Assembly (NCBI RefSeq): GCF_037055275.1
Contig: NZ_CP146343.1
Span: forward strand, 4,064,501-4,128,500
DNA from: Pseudomonas sp. ML2-2023-3
Lineage (GTDB): Bacteria > Pseudomonadota > Gammaproteobacteria > Pseudomonadales > Pseudomonadaceae
Direction of reading: 5' to 3'
DNA: 64,000 bases
Below the pieces are notes generated by a model that ran no database searches, was not told where the DNA came from, and saw nothing but the letters and a program-made list of their open reading frames with translations. Below, piece by piece: positions 16,547 to 26,117 of this stretch. The position numbers were made by a program, and so were the translations under genes. Every line of letters begins with the position of its first letter. Position 1 is the first letter of the stretch.

Positions 16547-18358
16547 CTATTTCTCGATGTAGTTATCTCGCCAGCCGTCTGAAACGGTAACTTGTATCAC
16601 TGACTTAGGTATCGACTTCAAAACCTTCCCAAGATTGAGGAAGCTCAAGCCGTAAGCCACTGACAAACGGTCGAAATCATTTCTCACAAGCCCTGGGGCA
16701 TCAAGTCGCTTGGGTAGCTCCAACGGCCTGACTTTCACTCTCATCCACTCGTACAGGCTGGGATGGTTGTTCAACGTTTCTTTCAATCGACCGTAAAACG
16801 GCATACGGCTCCCTCCCCCGCACAGATATACAGGAATATCTGTTAGCTGCTCCCGCGTCAGGTAGCCTCGTGAGGTCTTCCAATATGTTTCGTGCCCCAC
16901 TTGCTTAAACACCTTCCCGTAAAACTGTCGGTCTGAATGTTGGCGAGGATCTAAAAATTGGACCTTGGCCGCTGAGAAATAGGCTTCAAGCTGTTGTGGC
17001 ATTCCTTCCTCGCCATCTGTCACCTTTCTTGCAGCTGAAATCGCCTCCAGAAGATCTTCCCGATTGGATGTTCGCTCTTCAATAGCACGAGCCCACCAGT
17101 CCAGACGATTTCGATGCAGGTTGACAGCGCCAAGGGGCTCAACAGTCGCGGTATAAAACTCAAAGTCCCATTTACCGCGGCCTCGCTTGACGTGAAAAAG
17201 AGAAGCATCAATGGTCCCCGCGCCTATATCCACCATCATGAAGTTGTTAGCGGCATTATTATCAAACCGTTCCGAAGCGACATAGCCGTAGATCTGCGCT
17301 GCGATTTCTGGGACGACGGAAAGCTCCACATCCTCCTGATCGGACGGGAGCTCTCCCGCATCAAGCGCCTCAGCACGGTGTAATGCAGCGATAACCCCAA
17401 TGTCATCAATTTTTTCTTCTGAGCTTCCAGCCAAAATCCAGGCCGCCGCACCCAGTAACCTAAACCCCTTCGTTTGTTCAGGATCCAAGTGGTTGGCCGT
17501 AGGGAATCCCAATGCCATTCGCCAGACAATATTACTCGAGCGGTAAACTACTTCCTTTTCGCTAAACAGCCAGGCACGCGCTCTTCGGATAATTAGAGCG
17601 AGAAACGCTACGACTCGCTGCTGGTACTTAACAACTGTAGGGTGGGCAAGGAAAGCCAACTTGATATCAGCCATTGCTCTACCCCCATCTTCAAGCGAAA
17701 ACACTCCTCCCTCTTTGTAAAGCCGGCACGGCAGCAAAAAACTCGGTAATCCAGTAGCATTGCGAAATGGCACAGCAAATGCTTTTTCCAAAGCACTGTC
17801 ACCGATAACGACCTTCACACTGGAGCTACCAAAATCCAGTCCGAGGACCAACGCCCGATCCTCCTGAGCAGTAATTCCCTCCTTCGGTATCGGCTGAACC
17901 TGTTGCCCCGTTAGTTCGAGTTTCAGTAACTCCAGTGTTTTCATTCCATCAGAGTGCCCCCAGCACGGTGCAGAGTCAGCACCAAGTGACATTTCATATC
18001 GATTATCAGGGCTGGTACTGGCATCTCTAGTCTCACGAGGATTGACGCCTTGGCGGTAAACGCTCAAGTCAATACTCAGTTGCTGAGCTGCTGCATTGGG
18101 TTGCTTTGACGACAGAGGCGGCCGCGCCTTCTCTACCTTTTTCTTTTTACTTGCGGCTCCTTGTCGGGACGCCGGTGTCTGTTCTGTTATTACTTCGGCC
18201 GGTGCCTGGCCCCGCTCGGGTTTGCATTCTGCGTGCTGATGGCGCCCAGCATGCCCGGGCTTATGCCCCGTCGATTGGATAGTTAAAGGTCGAACAGGCA
18301 GCTCCTGCCCTATCTTGGCGAAGGCTTCTTTAAGCTTTTCTTCTAACGTCACGCGCAT
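16547..18358 (-). CDS. Actin/Hsp70-fold ATPase, last gene of helicase operon
   Basis: A 603-residue protein, fourth in a minus-strand operon. Residues 1-~150 are basic, Pro/Ala-rich and probably disordered (ASKKKKVEKARPP). The ASKHA (actin/Hsp70) ATPase core follows: phosphate-1 loop LVLGLDFGSSSVKVVIGD near 170-187, phosphate-2 loop FMMVDIGAGTIDASLF near 385-400, and adenosine-binding VYLCGGGSRMPFYGRL near 510. It lacks the substrate-binding domain of DnaK, and it resembles stand-alone Hsp70-like or StbA/ParM-like proteins. It begins 17 bp after the SNF2 gene. In this setting a nucleotide-driven switch or filament working with the two helicases is plausible. Intact; ends YIEK. Confidence 0.7.
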   Translation of the reverse strand: MRVTLEEKLKEAFAKIGQELPVRPLTIQSTGHKPGHAGRHQHAECKPERGQAPAEVITEQTPASRQGAASKKKKVEKARPPLSSKQPNAAAQQLSIDLSVYRQGVNPRETRDASTSPDNRYEMSLGADSAPCWGHSDGMKTLELLKLELTGQQVQPIPKEGITAQEDRALVLGLDFGSSSVKVVIGDSALEKAFAVPFRNATGLPSFLLPCRLYKEGGVFSLEDGGRAMADIKLAFLAHPTVVKYQQRVVAFLALIIRRARAWLFSEKEVVYRSSNIVWRMALGFPTANHLDPEQTKGFRLLGAAAWILAGSSEEKIDDIGVIAALHRAEALDAGELPSDQEDVELSVVPEIAAQIYGYVASERFDNNAANNFMMVDIGAGTIDASLFHVKRGRGKWDFEFYTATVEPLGAVNLHRNRLDWWARAIEERTSNREDLLEAISAARKVTDGEEGMPQQLEAYFSAAKVQFLDPRQHSDRQFYGKVFKQVGHETYWKTSRGYLTREQLTDIPVYLCGGGSRMPFYGRLKETLNNHPSLYEWMRVKVRPLELPKRLDAPGLVRNDFDRLSVAYGLSFLNLGKVLKSIPKSVIQVTVSDGWRDNYIEK

Positions 18359-18375
18359 ATGTCAGTCCCTTGAGA

Positions 18376-21300
18376 TCAAAGCAGCCGAATTACACCACCT
18401 GTTACGAAGTTTTTGTCTGAGCTTCCACCGCTCTTCAGTTCAAGCTCAGCAATGCGCTCTTGAAATCTGTTACGCAATTTTTTCAGCTTCCCCTCGGCTG
18501 CTGGAATCATGCGCATGCGTCGCTCCTCACCAGAAGAGCGGTGCGACTGGATTGTCGTTATGAGTCGCTCTACTTGCTTGTCCAAATGTGATTGGAGAGC
18601 CTTTTTCATCATCTTTAGCCGATCACGATCCTCCCGGCCTTGGGCGCTTTGAAATTCATCAAAACGTTCATCCAACTGATCACGACAAGCATCGAAATAA
18701 GCGGCTGCAGCTTCGGTGTCTAACTCGTTGGCAACACTCAACCACTGGCTCCCACAAAGTGCTGCGGTATTAACAAGATGCTCTGCTAGCTCCCCATCGA
18801 CGAAACAATCGTTCTGAAAAGGCCGAACAACATACTCCAATCGCTCGATGTCGCGGGTACCGGAAACGGTCCAGCGATAGATGCCAAAGACATATATGCC
18901 AGGCTCAAAACCTTGCACCTCAAATGCGGCAAGGTCGATCGCTGAAACCGGGAACTTTGCCGGGCTTTTGCCCGCTTGGCGAAGACGATCGGTGACAAAT
19001 CGAATCAGTGGATGATCCTGCGTTACACGCTCAAAAGCACTGGACGGATTTCCCTGACGGTTCTCGAAGAGCAATGGTTTAGGACGTTGACTCAACAGCT
19101 GGCTTCGCCCCTGTAAGCGATACAGATCTACAAACTCAGCGAACTCGACTCGAGCCTGCACGGAAAGCTCAAGGTCATATTCCATTGGGTCTCGATCAGA
19201 CGGCACAAAACGTGAGCCGGGATAGTGCACGATCAAAAAATCACGTGCATAGCTCAACAAGTCTTCCCCCCGGATGTACCGGCCCAACTCCTTGGCAGCC
19301 CGCACCTTGTTCTGGATGAAGTCACTATGCGCGATTAACTGAGTAGCCTGAGCCTCGAGCTCCTCTTGCTGCCGATTGGTGTTTTCAATCGCGAGGCTGG
19401 CTTGATTGATACGTTGAGTCTCTTCTTCCGGAGTCAGCTTATGGGTAAGTAGGTCTTGAGTTAGCTCCCGAATTTGCTCTCCAAGAATCCCCTCCATACT
19501 ACCCAACGCGCACGTGAATATATTCAGCCTATCCAGCAAGCGGTCATAGACTCGTTCGTCGATGGTGTCGGCATACATAAAATTCCAGATCATGATCCGC
19601 TCAGCTTCCTGGCCGATGCGGTCAATTCGACCTATCCGCTGCTCAATGCGCATTGGGTTCCAAGGAAGATCGTAGTTGATGACCAAGCTGGAGAACTGTA
19701 AATCGACCCCCTCTGAAGCCACTTCAGAAGACAACAGAATACTGGGGCCCTGAGGTTCTTGAAAGCGCGCCAGCGCCTGCTGTTTATCCATGCCCCCCTG
19801 GACCAACACAGAGGCATAGCCATCTTCACGTAAACGTTCAGCAAGGTAGGCCAGGGTCTGCCGGTAGAACGCAAATAAGACTACCTTTTTACCTGGGTTG
19901 TCAGCCCAATAGATACGCAGATTCTTCAGCAACTCAGCGTACTTGCTATCGTTGTGCCTCAGCGTTTCGTAATCGCCCACCTCTCGGGCAATATCCACCA
20001 ACGCCGAGAGCAGCGACCCCATCTCATCAGGCTGTGGTGCCTTCTCTTCCAGCAGATCACCTTGTAAGTCATACAAGGTCTCCTCAAGTTCATCCTGCTC
20101 CAGAGCAGCATGTTTTTTCTGCCAGGCTCGGCAGGCTGCCGCCATACAGCTGGACATCTGTCGCTGCGGGATAGTCAGCATGAAGCCAGTGGATACAGCA
20201 CGCGCCACACAGTACCCACGAATCGCTTCAGTGACCTGCTCGTAAAAATCGGACTCACTACCGCTCATGGTTGCGCGGATCGCGTATGGCGCACGCACTA
20301 CCCGCCCTTCGTGCACGTCCCGTTTTAGGGTACGGGTCACTACCTTACTGAGCGGGTTTATTCGGTCTAGTTGATCAGCCAGCTCTGCCCGCCCTTTGGG
20401 ATCGGCCAATCTCTTGTTACTGGGGGCATGCCCCCGCAGATAGGTGATCTGCTCGTTATCCTCGAAAAAGCGTGCTTCAAGCGCCTCATCCAGGCCTTCG
20501 ACAAAATCCGTGCGCGTAATTGGCCCAGCCAAAATTCGATCTCGCAACCTTACAATAGGAGCATTAGCCTCAAGGCTGTATCGAAAGCTCTCCTCGTAGG
20601 GGAAGGCATCTTCGTCGATCAGATTGAGCAGGTTGAATAAGTCTGAACTGCGCAGTTGGATGGGTGTGGCCGAAAGCATGACCAGACTTGAGGCTACGGG
20701 GCGAAGCAACCGTCCCAACAGATTGGTCTGAGTACCCTTGTTACGCAGATAGTGCGCCTCATCGACCACAACCATATCCAGCAACGGCTCGTCCACCTCT
20801 GCATCTTCGAGAAATCTGGCCAATTTAGCAGCAGAGCGCTGACTGACTTGATCCGGCGAATTGAAGCCACGAGGTGGGCGCAACCCTTGCATGCTCGCGA
20901 TGACCGCGAAGCCATCCTGTGGTCGCTCCCGCACTGCCTGAAGCTTCTTCAGCAAATCTCCTGCATCGACCATCTCCGCCAGCACACCAAAGCGGTTGGC
21001 CAGCTCATCACGCCACTTCTCCCTCAACATAGCCGGGCAAACAACCAATAATCTCTTTGCATCCAATCGCGCGCGCAATTCAGTCCAAATCAAGCCAGCC
21101 TCAATGGTTTTGCCTAGACCCACTTCATCAGCAATCAGAATGCCGTTGCAGGGCGAATCGAGAAACTGCAACACCGGCTTGAATTGATACGCCAGAAACT
21201 GGGTATTGGTAGTGTTGAGGCTGTAGATCAAGTTGGCCAGCTTGCCACTGAGCCGGTGAAAAGTAATCGCCGCCCGCAGGTCATCCTCGCCACTGAACCG

Positions 21301-21507
21301 TCCCCGTTCAATACATTCGTAGGGGCGTAGAGGCTTGTTTTCAACTTTTTCGAGGGTCGAGGGCAAAACGAAATCCTCGCTGCCATCGAGAAACGAAACC
21401 AACACCCGCTGTCGATGTGCAGGGCCATCGGTTTCGTTACCCAAGATGCCGAGCCGCGCCGGATTGGCTTTCAGCCTGACCTTGTCGCCTGGATTCAGAA
21501 TGCTCAC
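18376..21507 (-). CDS. SNF2/RapA-like SF2 helicase
   Basis: A 1043-residue protein. An SH3-like N-terminal segment (NPGDKVRLKANPARLGILGN) resembles RapA. The SNF2 ATPase follows: GILIADEVGLGKTIEAGLIW (Walker A, ~125-145), VVCPAMLREKWRDEL, VVDEAHYLRNKG (Walker B, ~250), SATPIQLRSSDLF, then the second RecA lobe with SSEVASEGVDLQFSSLVINY and RIEQRIGRIDRIGQEAERIM (arginine fingers). The last ~350 residues are helical and charged, with a coiled coil at the end. Such motors track on duplex DNA without strand separation. Its ATG overlaps the TGA of the upstream RecD-like gene (21507/21504), so the two are coupled. Related architecture is seen in HepA and in DISARM DrmD, but the neighbours differ from both. 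Confidence 0.8.
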   Translation of the reverse strand: MSILNPGDKVRLKANPARLGILGNETDGPAHRQRVLVSFLDGSEDFVLPSTLEKVENKPLRPYECIERGRFSGEDDLRAAITFHRLSGKLANLIYSLNTTNTQFLAYQFKPVLQFLDSPCNGILIADEVGLGKTIEAGLIWTELRARLDAKRLLVVCPAMLREKWRDELANRFGVLAEMVDAGDLLKKLQAVRERPQDGFAVIASMQGLRPPRGFNSPDQVSQRSAAKLARFLEDAEVDEPLLDMVVVDEAHYLRNKGTQTNLLGRLLRPVASSLVMLSATPIQLRSSDLFNLLNLIDEDAFPYEESFRYSLEANAPIVRLRDRILAGPITRTDFVEGLDEALEARFFEDNEQITYLRGHAPSNKRLADPKGRAELADQLDRINPLSKVVTRTLKRDVHEGRVVRAPYAIRATMSGSESDFYEQVTEAIRGYCVARAVSTGFMLTIPQRQMSSCMAAACRAWQKKHAALEQDELEETLYDLQGDLLEEKAPQPDEMGSLLSALVDIAREVGDYETLRHNDSKYAELLKNLRIYWADNPGKKVVLFAFYRQTLAYLAERLREDGYASVLVQGGMDKQQALARFQEPQGPSILLSSEVASEGVDLQFSSLVINYDLPWNPMRIEQRIGRIDRIGQEAERIMIWNFMYADTIDERVYDRLLDRLNIFTCALGSMEGILGEQIRELTQDLLTHKLTPEEETQRINQASLAIENTNRQQEELEAQATQLIAHSDFIQNKVRAAKELGRYIRGEDLLSYARDFLIVHYPGSRFVPSDRDPMEYDLELSVQARVEFAEFVDLYRLQGRSQLLSQRPKPLLFENRQGNPSSAFERVTQDHPLIRFVTDRLRQAGKSPAKFPVSAIDLAAFEVQGFEPGIYVFGIYRWTVSGTRDIERLEYVVRPFQNDCFVDGELAEHLVNTAALCGSQWLSVANELDTEAAAAYFDACRDQLDERFDEFQSAQGREDRDRLKMMKKALQSHLDKQVERLITTIQSHRSSGEERRMRMIPAAEGKLKKLRNRFQERIAELELKSGGSSDKNFVTGGVIRLL

Positions 21508-24500
21508 TCCGGAGCTCCCTGCATTTTCCGAATTAACCTATCTGATTCCATGCTCAGCTCAGCCCCTTCAAATGTTTCAATGAGCTGACCTGGGAAATGC
21601 TTTTCGTACCACTCAAGCTTGGTTTCCCGATGGTTGCGGTAACCCTCGTCGGAAATCATGCCCCAGTGCTCCCAGATGTACGTTTGCCCTTGGCAATGAA
21701 CCAGGAAGTCAGGCAGGTAAAATGTTCCATCTTTCGCGTATAGAGGCTGCTCATACTCGAAGGGAAGTTCACGCTCGAACAGCATGTTCGCGATGATGAC
21801 CTCTGACTTCGATCGCACCATGAACTGGGCAAGCGTATGATGAATTTTGCCCTCCTCATACCAATCACACTTTCTGCTGAGCAGTTGCGAAACAGGCCTC
21901 ATATCAAACAGTGAGGAGTTGATAACTACCAGATGTGACGCTTCAGGGCGACGCAGAGTTAACAGTGGGGAAAGGTCTTCTTCGATCAGAAGCGTGCAGT
22001 GCTTTTTGGCACGCGTCAGACCGGTATAGAGCAGCTCAGGTGAAAGCAGTGCCTGTTTGCTCTTGGGCAGCACGAAGTAAACACGCTCAAACTCGCTACC
22101 TTGAGACTTGTGCACTGAAATGGCATAGGCAAGCTCCAGGTTATCCTCCACTTTCTCGTCCCCAATCCATTTTCCATCGGGTGTTTTACCCAGAGAACGC
22201 CCATAGCCGATCCAGAAGCTCTCCTTGCGGGAAAAAAGAACTTGAAAATGCTTAATTCGGAACCAGGGTCCAAACGCATTTTTCCCATCCAATGCATGGG
22301 CTTTGACAAACCCGAGCTCGCCGTTGAAAACCTCTACAGGTTTGTTTGAGCGTCCATGAGTATCCCAGGCCCACAGAGGCTTGGAGCGCGAACGATTTCG
22401 GATTTGCATGACCTTATCAAACAGCGCTACCCCATCAATCAACCGATGTGGATCCGGCCTCCGTCCCTTACTGGCGACCTGAAGCAGCCCGTTGAGATGA
22501 TCAGTACCGAAAAACTCACCGCGATATGGCGAGATAACCTGGGATTGCTCAGGGCGATCTACCCCCTCCTTATTCTTGAAGGCTGCTCGCCATAGCTCAT
22601 ATGGCTTCTCGTTATTGAGCGTCAGGCCCGTATCAGCTTGCATATCCGACTGCAGACTAGACACCAGCTTGTCCTCGAGATCCTGCTGGCCACTCCAATA
22701 GATAACCTGCAAATCCTCGTCGACCTTCCCTCCCTCTTGAACTCGGGCAAGCATCTGTTCGGCATGGGCCTTCTGAAGCTCTACCTCGCCACCGCTGTTA
22801 CGCCGAATGAACAGCGAGGCTAGGTCAATAATCCCGGTGCCCGTCTTCTGGAGACGGTTTTCCATTTGCCGCACATTAGTGCACAGGGTCCCCAGACACT
22901 CGGGATAGTCCTTACCTAGCCAATCGATCAAATCCGCAAACACCTTGCCGCGACCTATTGGTGGCAGCTGGCTGGGATCACCAACCAGAATGAGTCGCCT
23001 CACCGAATTCCAATTGATGGCTCGGAACAACGCGGCAACCAACGTAAGGTCGAGCATGGAGGACTCATCGACGATGTAGGTCTCTATACCCTCCTCTCGA
23101 AAACCTCCCTGCCGCTTGAAGGTCAGGTTGTCATTCAACCAGCCGCGCTGAGCCAGAAACGAGTGGATGGTGGAGGCAGCTTTGCCCGTTTTTTCACGGA
23201 TGCGATCTGCGGCCTTACCTGTTGGGGCCAAAAGCTGAAAAGATGCTCCGCTGCCGTGGACTCTTTCGACAGCATGAATCAATGAGCGAATAACGGTCGT
23301 CTTTCCGGTCCCAGCAGAGCCAGCCAGCACACACAATGGCCTGACAAAAATCTGCTGACAGACTGCAATCTGGCCCTCTATCGCCTCCCGGTACTGATCA
23401 GCGTCCATCCGGCTCAGGATGCTGCAGTCATCGCGAAGGTAATCGCCCCAATGAGACTCCGTCAGAGGCACCTTAAAGCTGATGTCGGCTCGCTTATTGA
23501 GCTCACGCAAGCACTTTGAAACCAGTTGCTCGTCTTCCCAGGCAGAGCGCAGGTACACGTAGCGTTGCCCTTCGTGCTCCCGAAACTCGAGAGCGCCCAG
23601 CATGTGCTCCTTATCGACCTCGTAGTAGCGCTCGGTAAACTGGTGTCGTTTCCACTCAGCGACAAAGCTCAAGTCATGGTTAACGTCATGCAAAACCTGA
23701 GATAACTCGAGGAATGTTTGCGTCGACTTGATGAGCAGCTGACCGACCGTGAACGCACGCAGACGCCTCCAGTCGTCCACCTCATACAAGAAAGCCGGCG
23801 CGATGTTGGGCGATGGGAAGATTCCGTGTTCGATCTTGCTGAGCCCAATGGTGTCATCCGGTCCGTCGCCGATATATGACTCGCAAAGGATGTAGGGGTT
23901 GTCGATGATCTCACTCAATTTGGCCGGCAGGCCATAAGTCGTTCGATCCTCCCCTAGCAAGCGCCTCACTTGAGTGCCATCCAAGCCGAACCTAGGTAAC
24001 AAATCTCGACTGAGTGCTCGCTCCTCATCCGTCCTTAGCTGCCACTGCCGCTTGACCTTACTGACCTCATCGCTGTTAAGGGCAAGTCCATCAAACGCTT
24101 TTGCAGTACCATCGAGAAAGGCAAAAACAGCATCCTTGATCGCGACAGCCTCCTCAGCTTTCGCCTTGACCAAGCCAGGGATGGCGGCCTGAAAGCCGAT
24201 GACATCAAGCACAGCCGGCAACCCGGGATAAAGCCCTCGACCTTGCCAAAGCTCGGCAATCACTGATTGGAGCCAGCTAATCCGGCTGCCCCAGTTTTCG
24301 CTATCGTCGCCCAGCTCTTGCAGACGGCAAGCAACCCCAAGTAGCTGCTCTACCAGAATGAGGGCATCGTCGTCAGATACATGCCTCGCTGCGTACTTGC
24401 ATACTCGTGGGTTCGCCGGTACAGCAAGAATCTGCTCCAACACCTCCGGCTTATCCGTATAGCGGTGATAAGGGATCCGCATGCCCTGATCGGGGTAGTG

Positions 24501-25133
24501 GCTGGATACCACTCGCTGCCAAACGAATCCACCATATCGGTCTATGGTCTCCTGGCTGCATTCGTCATAGAACAGCTCCTCACCCAGAGCCTTGACCCGC
24601 GAGACACCAAGTAGCACATAGCGCTTGTTGTCTTCCTCACTGAACGGGTTGCTGAAGTTAGCGTAGTAAAAAACCAGGCTTCGACCGACCTCAACCTTGG
24701 CAAAAAAATTCCGAACCGCGGCCAAACGTTTGTCTGGATCGTATCCCCCCCTGGCTAGCTTGACCTCATCCTTATACATCTCCTCATAAGGCCAAATGCT
24801 GCAACTGGACGGTGGCATATCCCACTCGCGGCGCACGCCATCAGGACTTCTATCTTCCTTACGAAAGAACTCCGGCGTATCAGCAAAGGCATGAATCCTG
24901 TCCTGGCCGAAAGCATTGATGCTATACATGCAAGGCGGTACATCCTTGCCCAACTTGCTACACCCTTGACCACATACCTTCTGTTCTTGGGCCAAATCGC
25001 GCTGCTCGCCGATCATGGTGCCTGGATAAGACTGTTGTCCGACACAAAAGGTATTGGCAGCAGGGTCCTTACAAACATGACCATTCCAGCCATCTGCATG
25101 CCAAGCCAATCGAGCGGTGATATGCGTAGTCAT
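21504..25133 (-). CDS. RecD2-like SF1 helicase with Cys-rich N-terminus and C-terminal nuclease-like domain
   Basis: A 1209-residue protein. Five Cys lie in residues ~15-75 (HVCKDPAANTFCVGQ, VCGQGCSKLGKDVPPC), perhaps a Zn or Fe-S site. Residues ~100-590 are unassigned. An SF1B helicase follows: VLAGSAGTGKTTVIRSLIHA (Walker A near 605), LLAPTGKAADRIREKTG, YIVDESSMLDLTLV (~690), LVGDPSQLPPIGRGKVFADL, and the UvrD-C part AYAISVHKSQGSEFERVYFV (~1010) with LLYTGLTRAKKH. The C-terminus (~1095-1195) reads RSKSEVIIANMLFERELPF, then FYLPDFLVHC...YIWEHWGM, the E...PDF...WEH pattern of TnsA/PD-(D/E)XK nucleases. A 5'-3' helicase-nuclease is likely. It overlaps the SNF2 gene by 4 bp and follows the 247-residue gene by 12 bp. 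Confidence 0.8.
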   Translation of the reverse strand: MTTHITARLAWHADGWNGHVCKDPAANTFCVGQQSYPGTMIGEQRDLAQEQKVCGQGCSKLGKDVPPCMYSINAFGQDRIHAFADTPEFFRKEDRSPDGVRREWDMPPSSCSIWPYEEMYKDEVKLARGGYDPDKRLAAVRNFFAKVEVGRSLVFYYANFSNPFSEEDNKRYVLLGVSRVKALGEELFYDECSQETIDRYGGFVWQRVVSSHYPDQGMRIPYHRYTDKPEVLEQILAVPANPRVCKYAARHVSDDDALILVEQLLGVACRLQELGDDSENWGSRISWLQSVIAELWQGRGLYPGLPAVLDVIGFQAAIPGLVKAKAEEAVAIKDAVFAFLDGTAKAFDGLALNSDEVSKVKRQWQLRTDEERALSRDLLPRFGLDGTQVRRLLGEDRTTYGLPAKLSEIIDNPYILCESYIGDGPDDTIGLSKIEHGIFPSPNIAPAFLYEVDDWRRLRAFTVGQLLIKSTQTFLELSQVLHDVNHDLSFVAEWKRHQFTERYYEVDKEHMLGALEFREHEGQRYVYLRSAWEDEQLVSKCLRELNKRADISFKVPLTESHWGDYLRDDCSILSRMDADQYREAIEGQIAVCQQIFVRPLCVLAGSAGTGKTTVIRSLIHAVERVHGSGASFQLLAPTGKAADRIREKTGKAASTIHSFLAQRGWLNDNLTFKRQGGFREEGIETYIVDESSMLDLTLVAALFRAINWNSVRRLILVGDPSQLPPIGRGKVFADLIDWLGKDYPECLGTLCTNVRQMENRLQKTGTGIIDLASLFIRRNSGGEVELQKAHAEQMLARVQEGGKVDEDLQVIYWSGQQDLEDKLVSSLQSDMQADTGLTLNNEKPYELWRAAFKNKEGVDRPEQSQVISPYRGEFFGTDHLNGLLQVASKGRRPDPHRLIDGVALFDKVMQIRNRSRSKPLWAWDTHGRSNKPVEVFNGELGFVKAHALDGKNAFGPWFRIKHFQVLFSRKESFWIGYGRSLGKTPDGKWIGDEKVEDNLELAYAISVHKSQGSEFERVYFVLPKSKQALLSPELLYTGLTRAKKHCTLLIEEDLSPLLTLRRPEASHLVVINSSLFDMRPVSQLLSRKCDWYEEGKIHHTLAQFMVRSKSEVIIANMLFERELPFEYEQPLYAKDGTFYLPDFLVHCQGQTYIWEHWGMISDEGYRNHRETKLEWYEKHFPGQLIETFEGAELSMESDRLIRKMQGAPE

Positions 25134-25145
25134 TACTGCTGCTCC

Positions 25146-25889
25146 TTACTCATCACCGGAATCCCTATTGCCGCGCTTCGGAATAGACTTCTTCGGCACT
25201 GGTGGTAGATGGCACCAGCCTAGCTTTTCCTCAAGCTGTCGCCAGGCTTGATCGATCAAGGAACGCTCAGCGCGTTTGAAAACTCCATCGCGCAGGACCG
25301 ATAGTGGTAGCCATTGACCGTCTGTTTCCGGATAGAAGAAATGCGTGTAGGCGTTACCTGTGTGCGACAGACGATGGGTCTCGTACTGTTCGGAGAGCAT
25401 CGTGAAAGCATGGTTAGGACTCTGCGCCACCTTTTTTGGAAAGCCCTCAGGCATCTGGATGGGGCTGCATTCCAGCTCGCAGCGGTCCAGGCCTATCTGA
25501 CGGAGCCAAAGGCCGCCCTCATCCTCAGCGAACAGATCATTCTGGCGTTTATTCTTTGGGCCGATGTGCACGGTGACGAAACGGGTGCAACCGGGTGGCC
25601 GATACTGCAAAGGGATATTCGGCATACCAGTAGGTTCGGCCTGCTGCAAGGCATACCCTCGGTCACTAAGCGCGACCAGCAAGGGCGCCCCCATTGGCAG
25701 CACCTCAACAGACAGTTCCTGGCTTATCAGCTTCAGAAAGTCACGATCCTGGATGGAATCCATGTTGACCACCAGGTCGGCAATAGCACCATCGCGCAAC
25801 GGAACATCACCACCATAGAGGAACTCCCACTGCCCGTTAACGCGCTGCATCGGCAGGCTAATTCTTCTACTTCCCTGTCCATAACGCAT
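25146..25889 (-). CDS. Unknown 247-residue protein heading the helicase operon
   Basis: Starts MRYGQGSRRISLPMQRVNGQ with AGGGGAA eleven bases upstream. I recognise no family. The chain looks globular and beta-rich in the first 150 residues (FLYGGDVPLRDGAIADLVVN; LLVALSDRGYALQQAEP; RFVTVHIGPKNKRQNDLF). A helical stretch with RAERSLIDQAWRQLEEKLGW follows, and the end is basic and hydrophilic. It has no signal peptide or membrane segment. It is 12 bp from the RecD-like gene and 18 bp downstream of an acidic reading-frame remnant, so it may originally have been an internal gene of a longer operon. Confidence 0.6.
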   Translation of the reverse strand: MRYGQGSRRISLPMQRVNGQWEFLYGGDVPLRDGAIADLVVNMDSIQDRDFLKLISQELSVEVLPMGAPLLVALSDRGYALQQAEPTGMPNIPLQYRPPGCTRFVTVHIGPKNKRQNDLFAEDEGGLWLRQIGLDRCELECSPIQMPEGFPKKVAQSPNHAFTMLSEQYETHRLSHTGNAYTHFFYPETDGQWLPLSVLRDGVFKRAERSLIDQAWRQLEEKLGWCHLPPVPKKSIPKRGNRDSGDE

Positions 25890-25907
25890 AGTTCAATTCC
25901 CCTCGGC

Positions 25908-26117
25908 CTATTCGGCGAAAAACGCCCAGGCGATGCGATAGTCGGCTTCGCGGTTGGCCGGAATAAACCAGGCGCTGTCCATCACATCGGTGCTACCGCT
26001 CTGCTCGCCTGCAGCTTGCTGGCCGTCATCAGCATCATTGTCTTCGTCGTCATCGACGTCATCGACGTCATCGACGTCGTGGCCTTTTTCTTCGGCGCAG
26101 GTTGGACCTCGTAGGAA
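25908..26117 (-). pseudogene. Start-less acidic reading frame, C-terminal gene remnant
   Basis: The frame ending at TAG 25908-25910 reads CAEEKGHDVDDVDDVDDDED, NDADDGQQAAGEQ, and ends MDSAWFIPANREADYRIAWA plus FFAE. It has no ATG before codon ~46. It lies in the same frame as, and directly after, the TAG of the PP2C remnant. Either it is the tail of a gene whose start was lost, or the TAG is a nonsense mutation inside one longer gene. The VDD repeats come from a GACGTCATC-type tandem repeat in DNA (about 26050-26080). A 24-residue product from the internal ATG is possible but unproven. Confidence 0.45.

Noticed and set aside
16368..16562. Short plus frame of 64 codons
   Set aside because: Runs through IS debris into the end of the actin-like gene on the other strand; no motif.
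26040..26090. GACGTCATC tandem repeat considered as a CRISPR or regulatory iteron
   Set aside because: Only three short units without spacers; it encodes VDD repeats in the acidic remnant.
25314..26114. A 266-codon plus frame opposite the 247-residue gene
   Set aside because: Antisense to a gene with a good ribosome-binding site and operon context; the end crosses a repeat and the acidic remnant.
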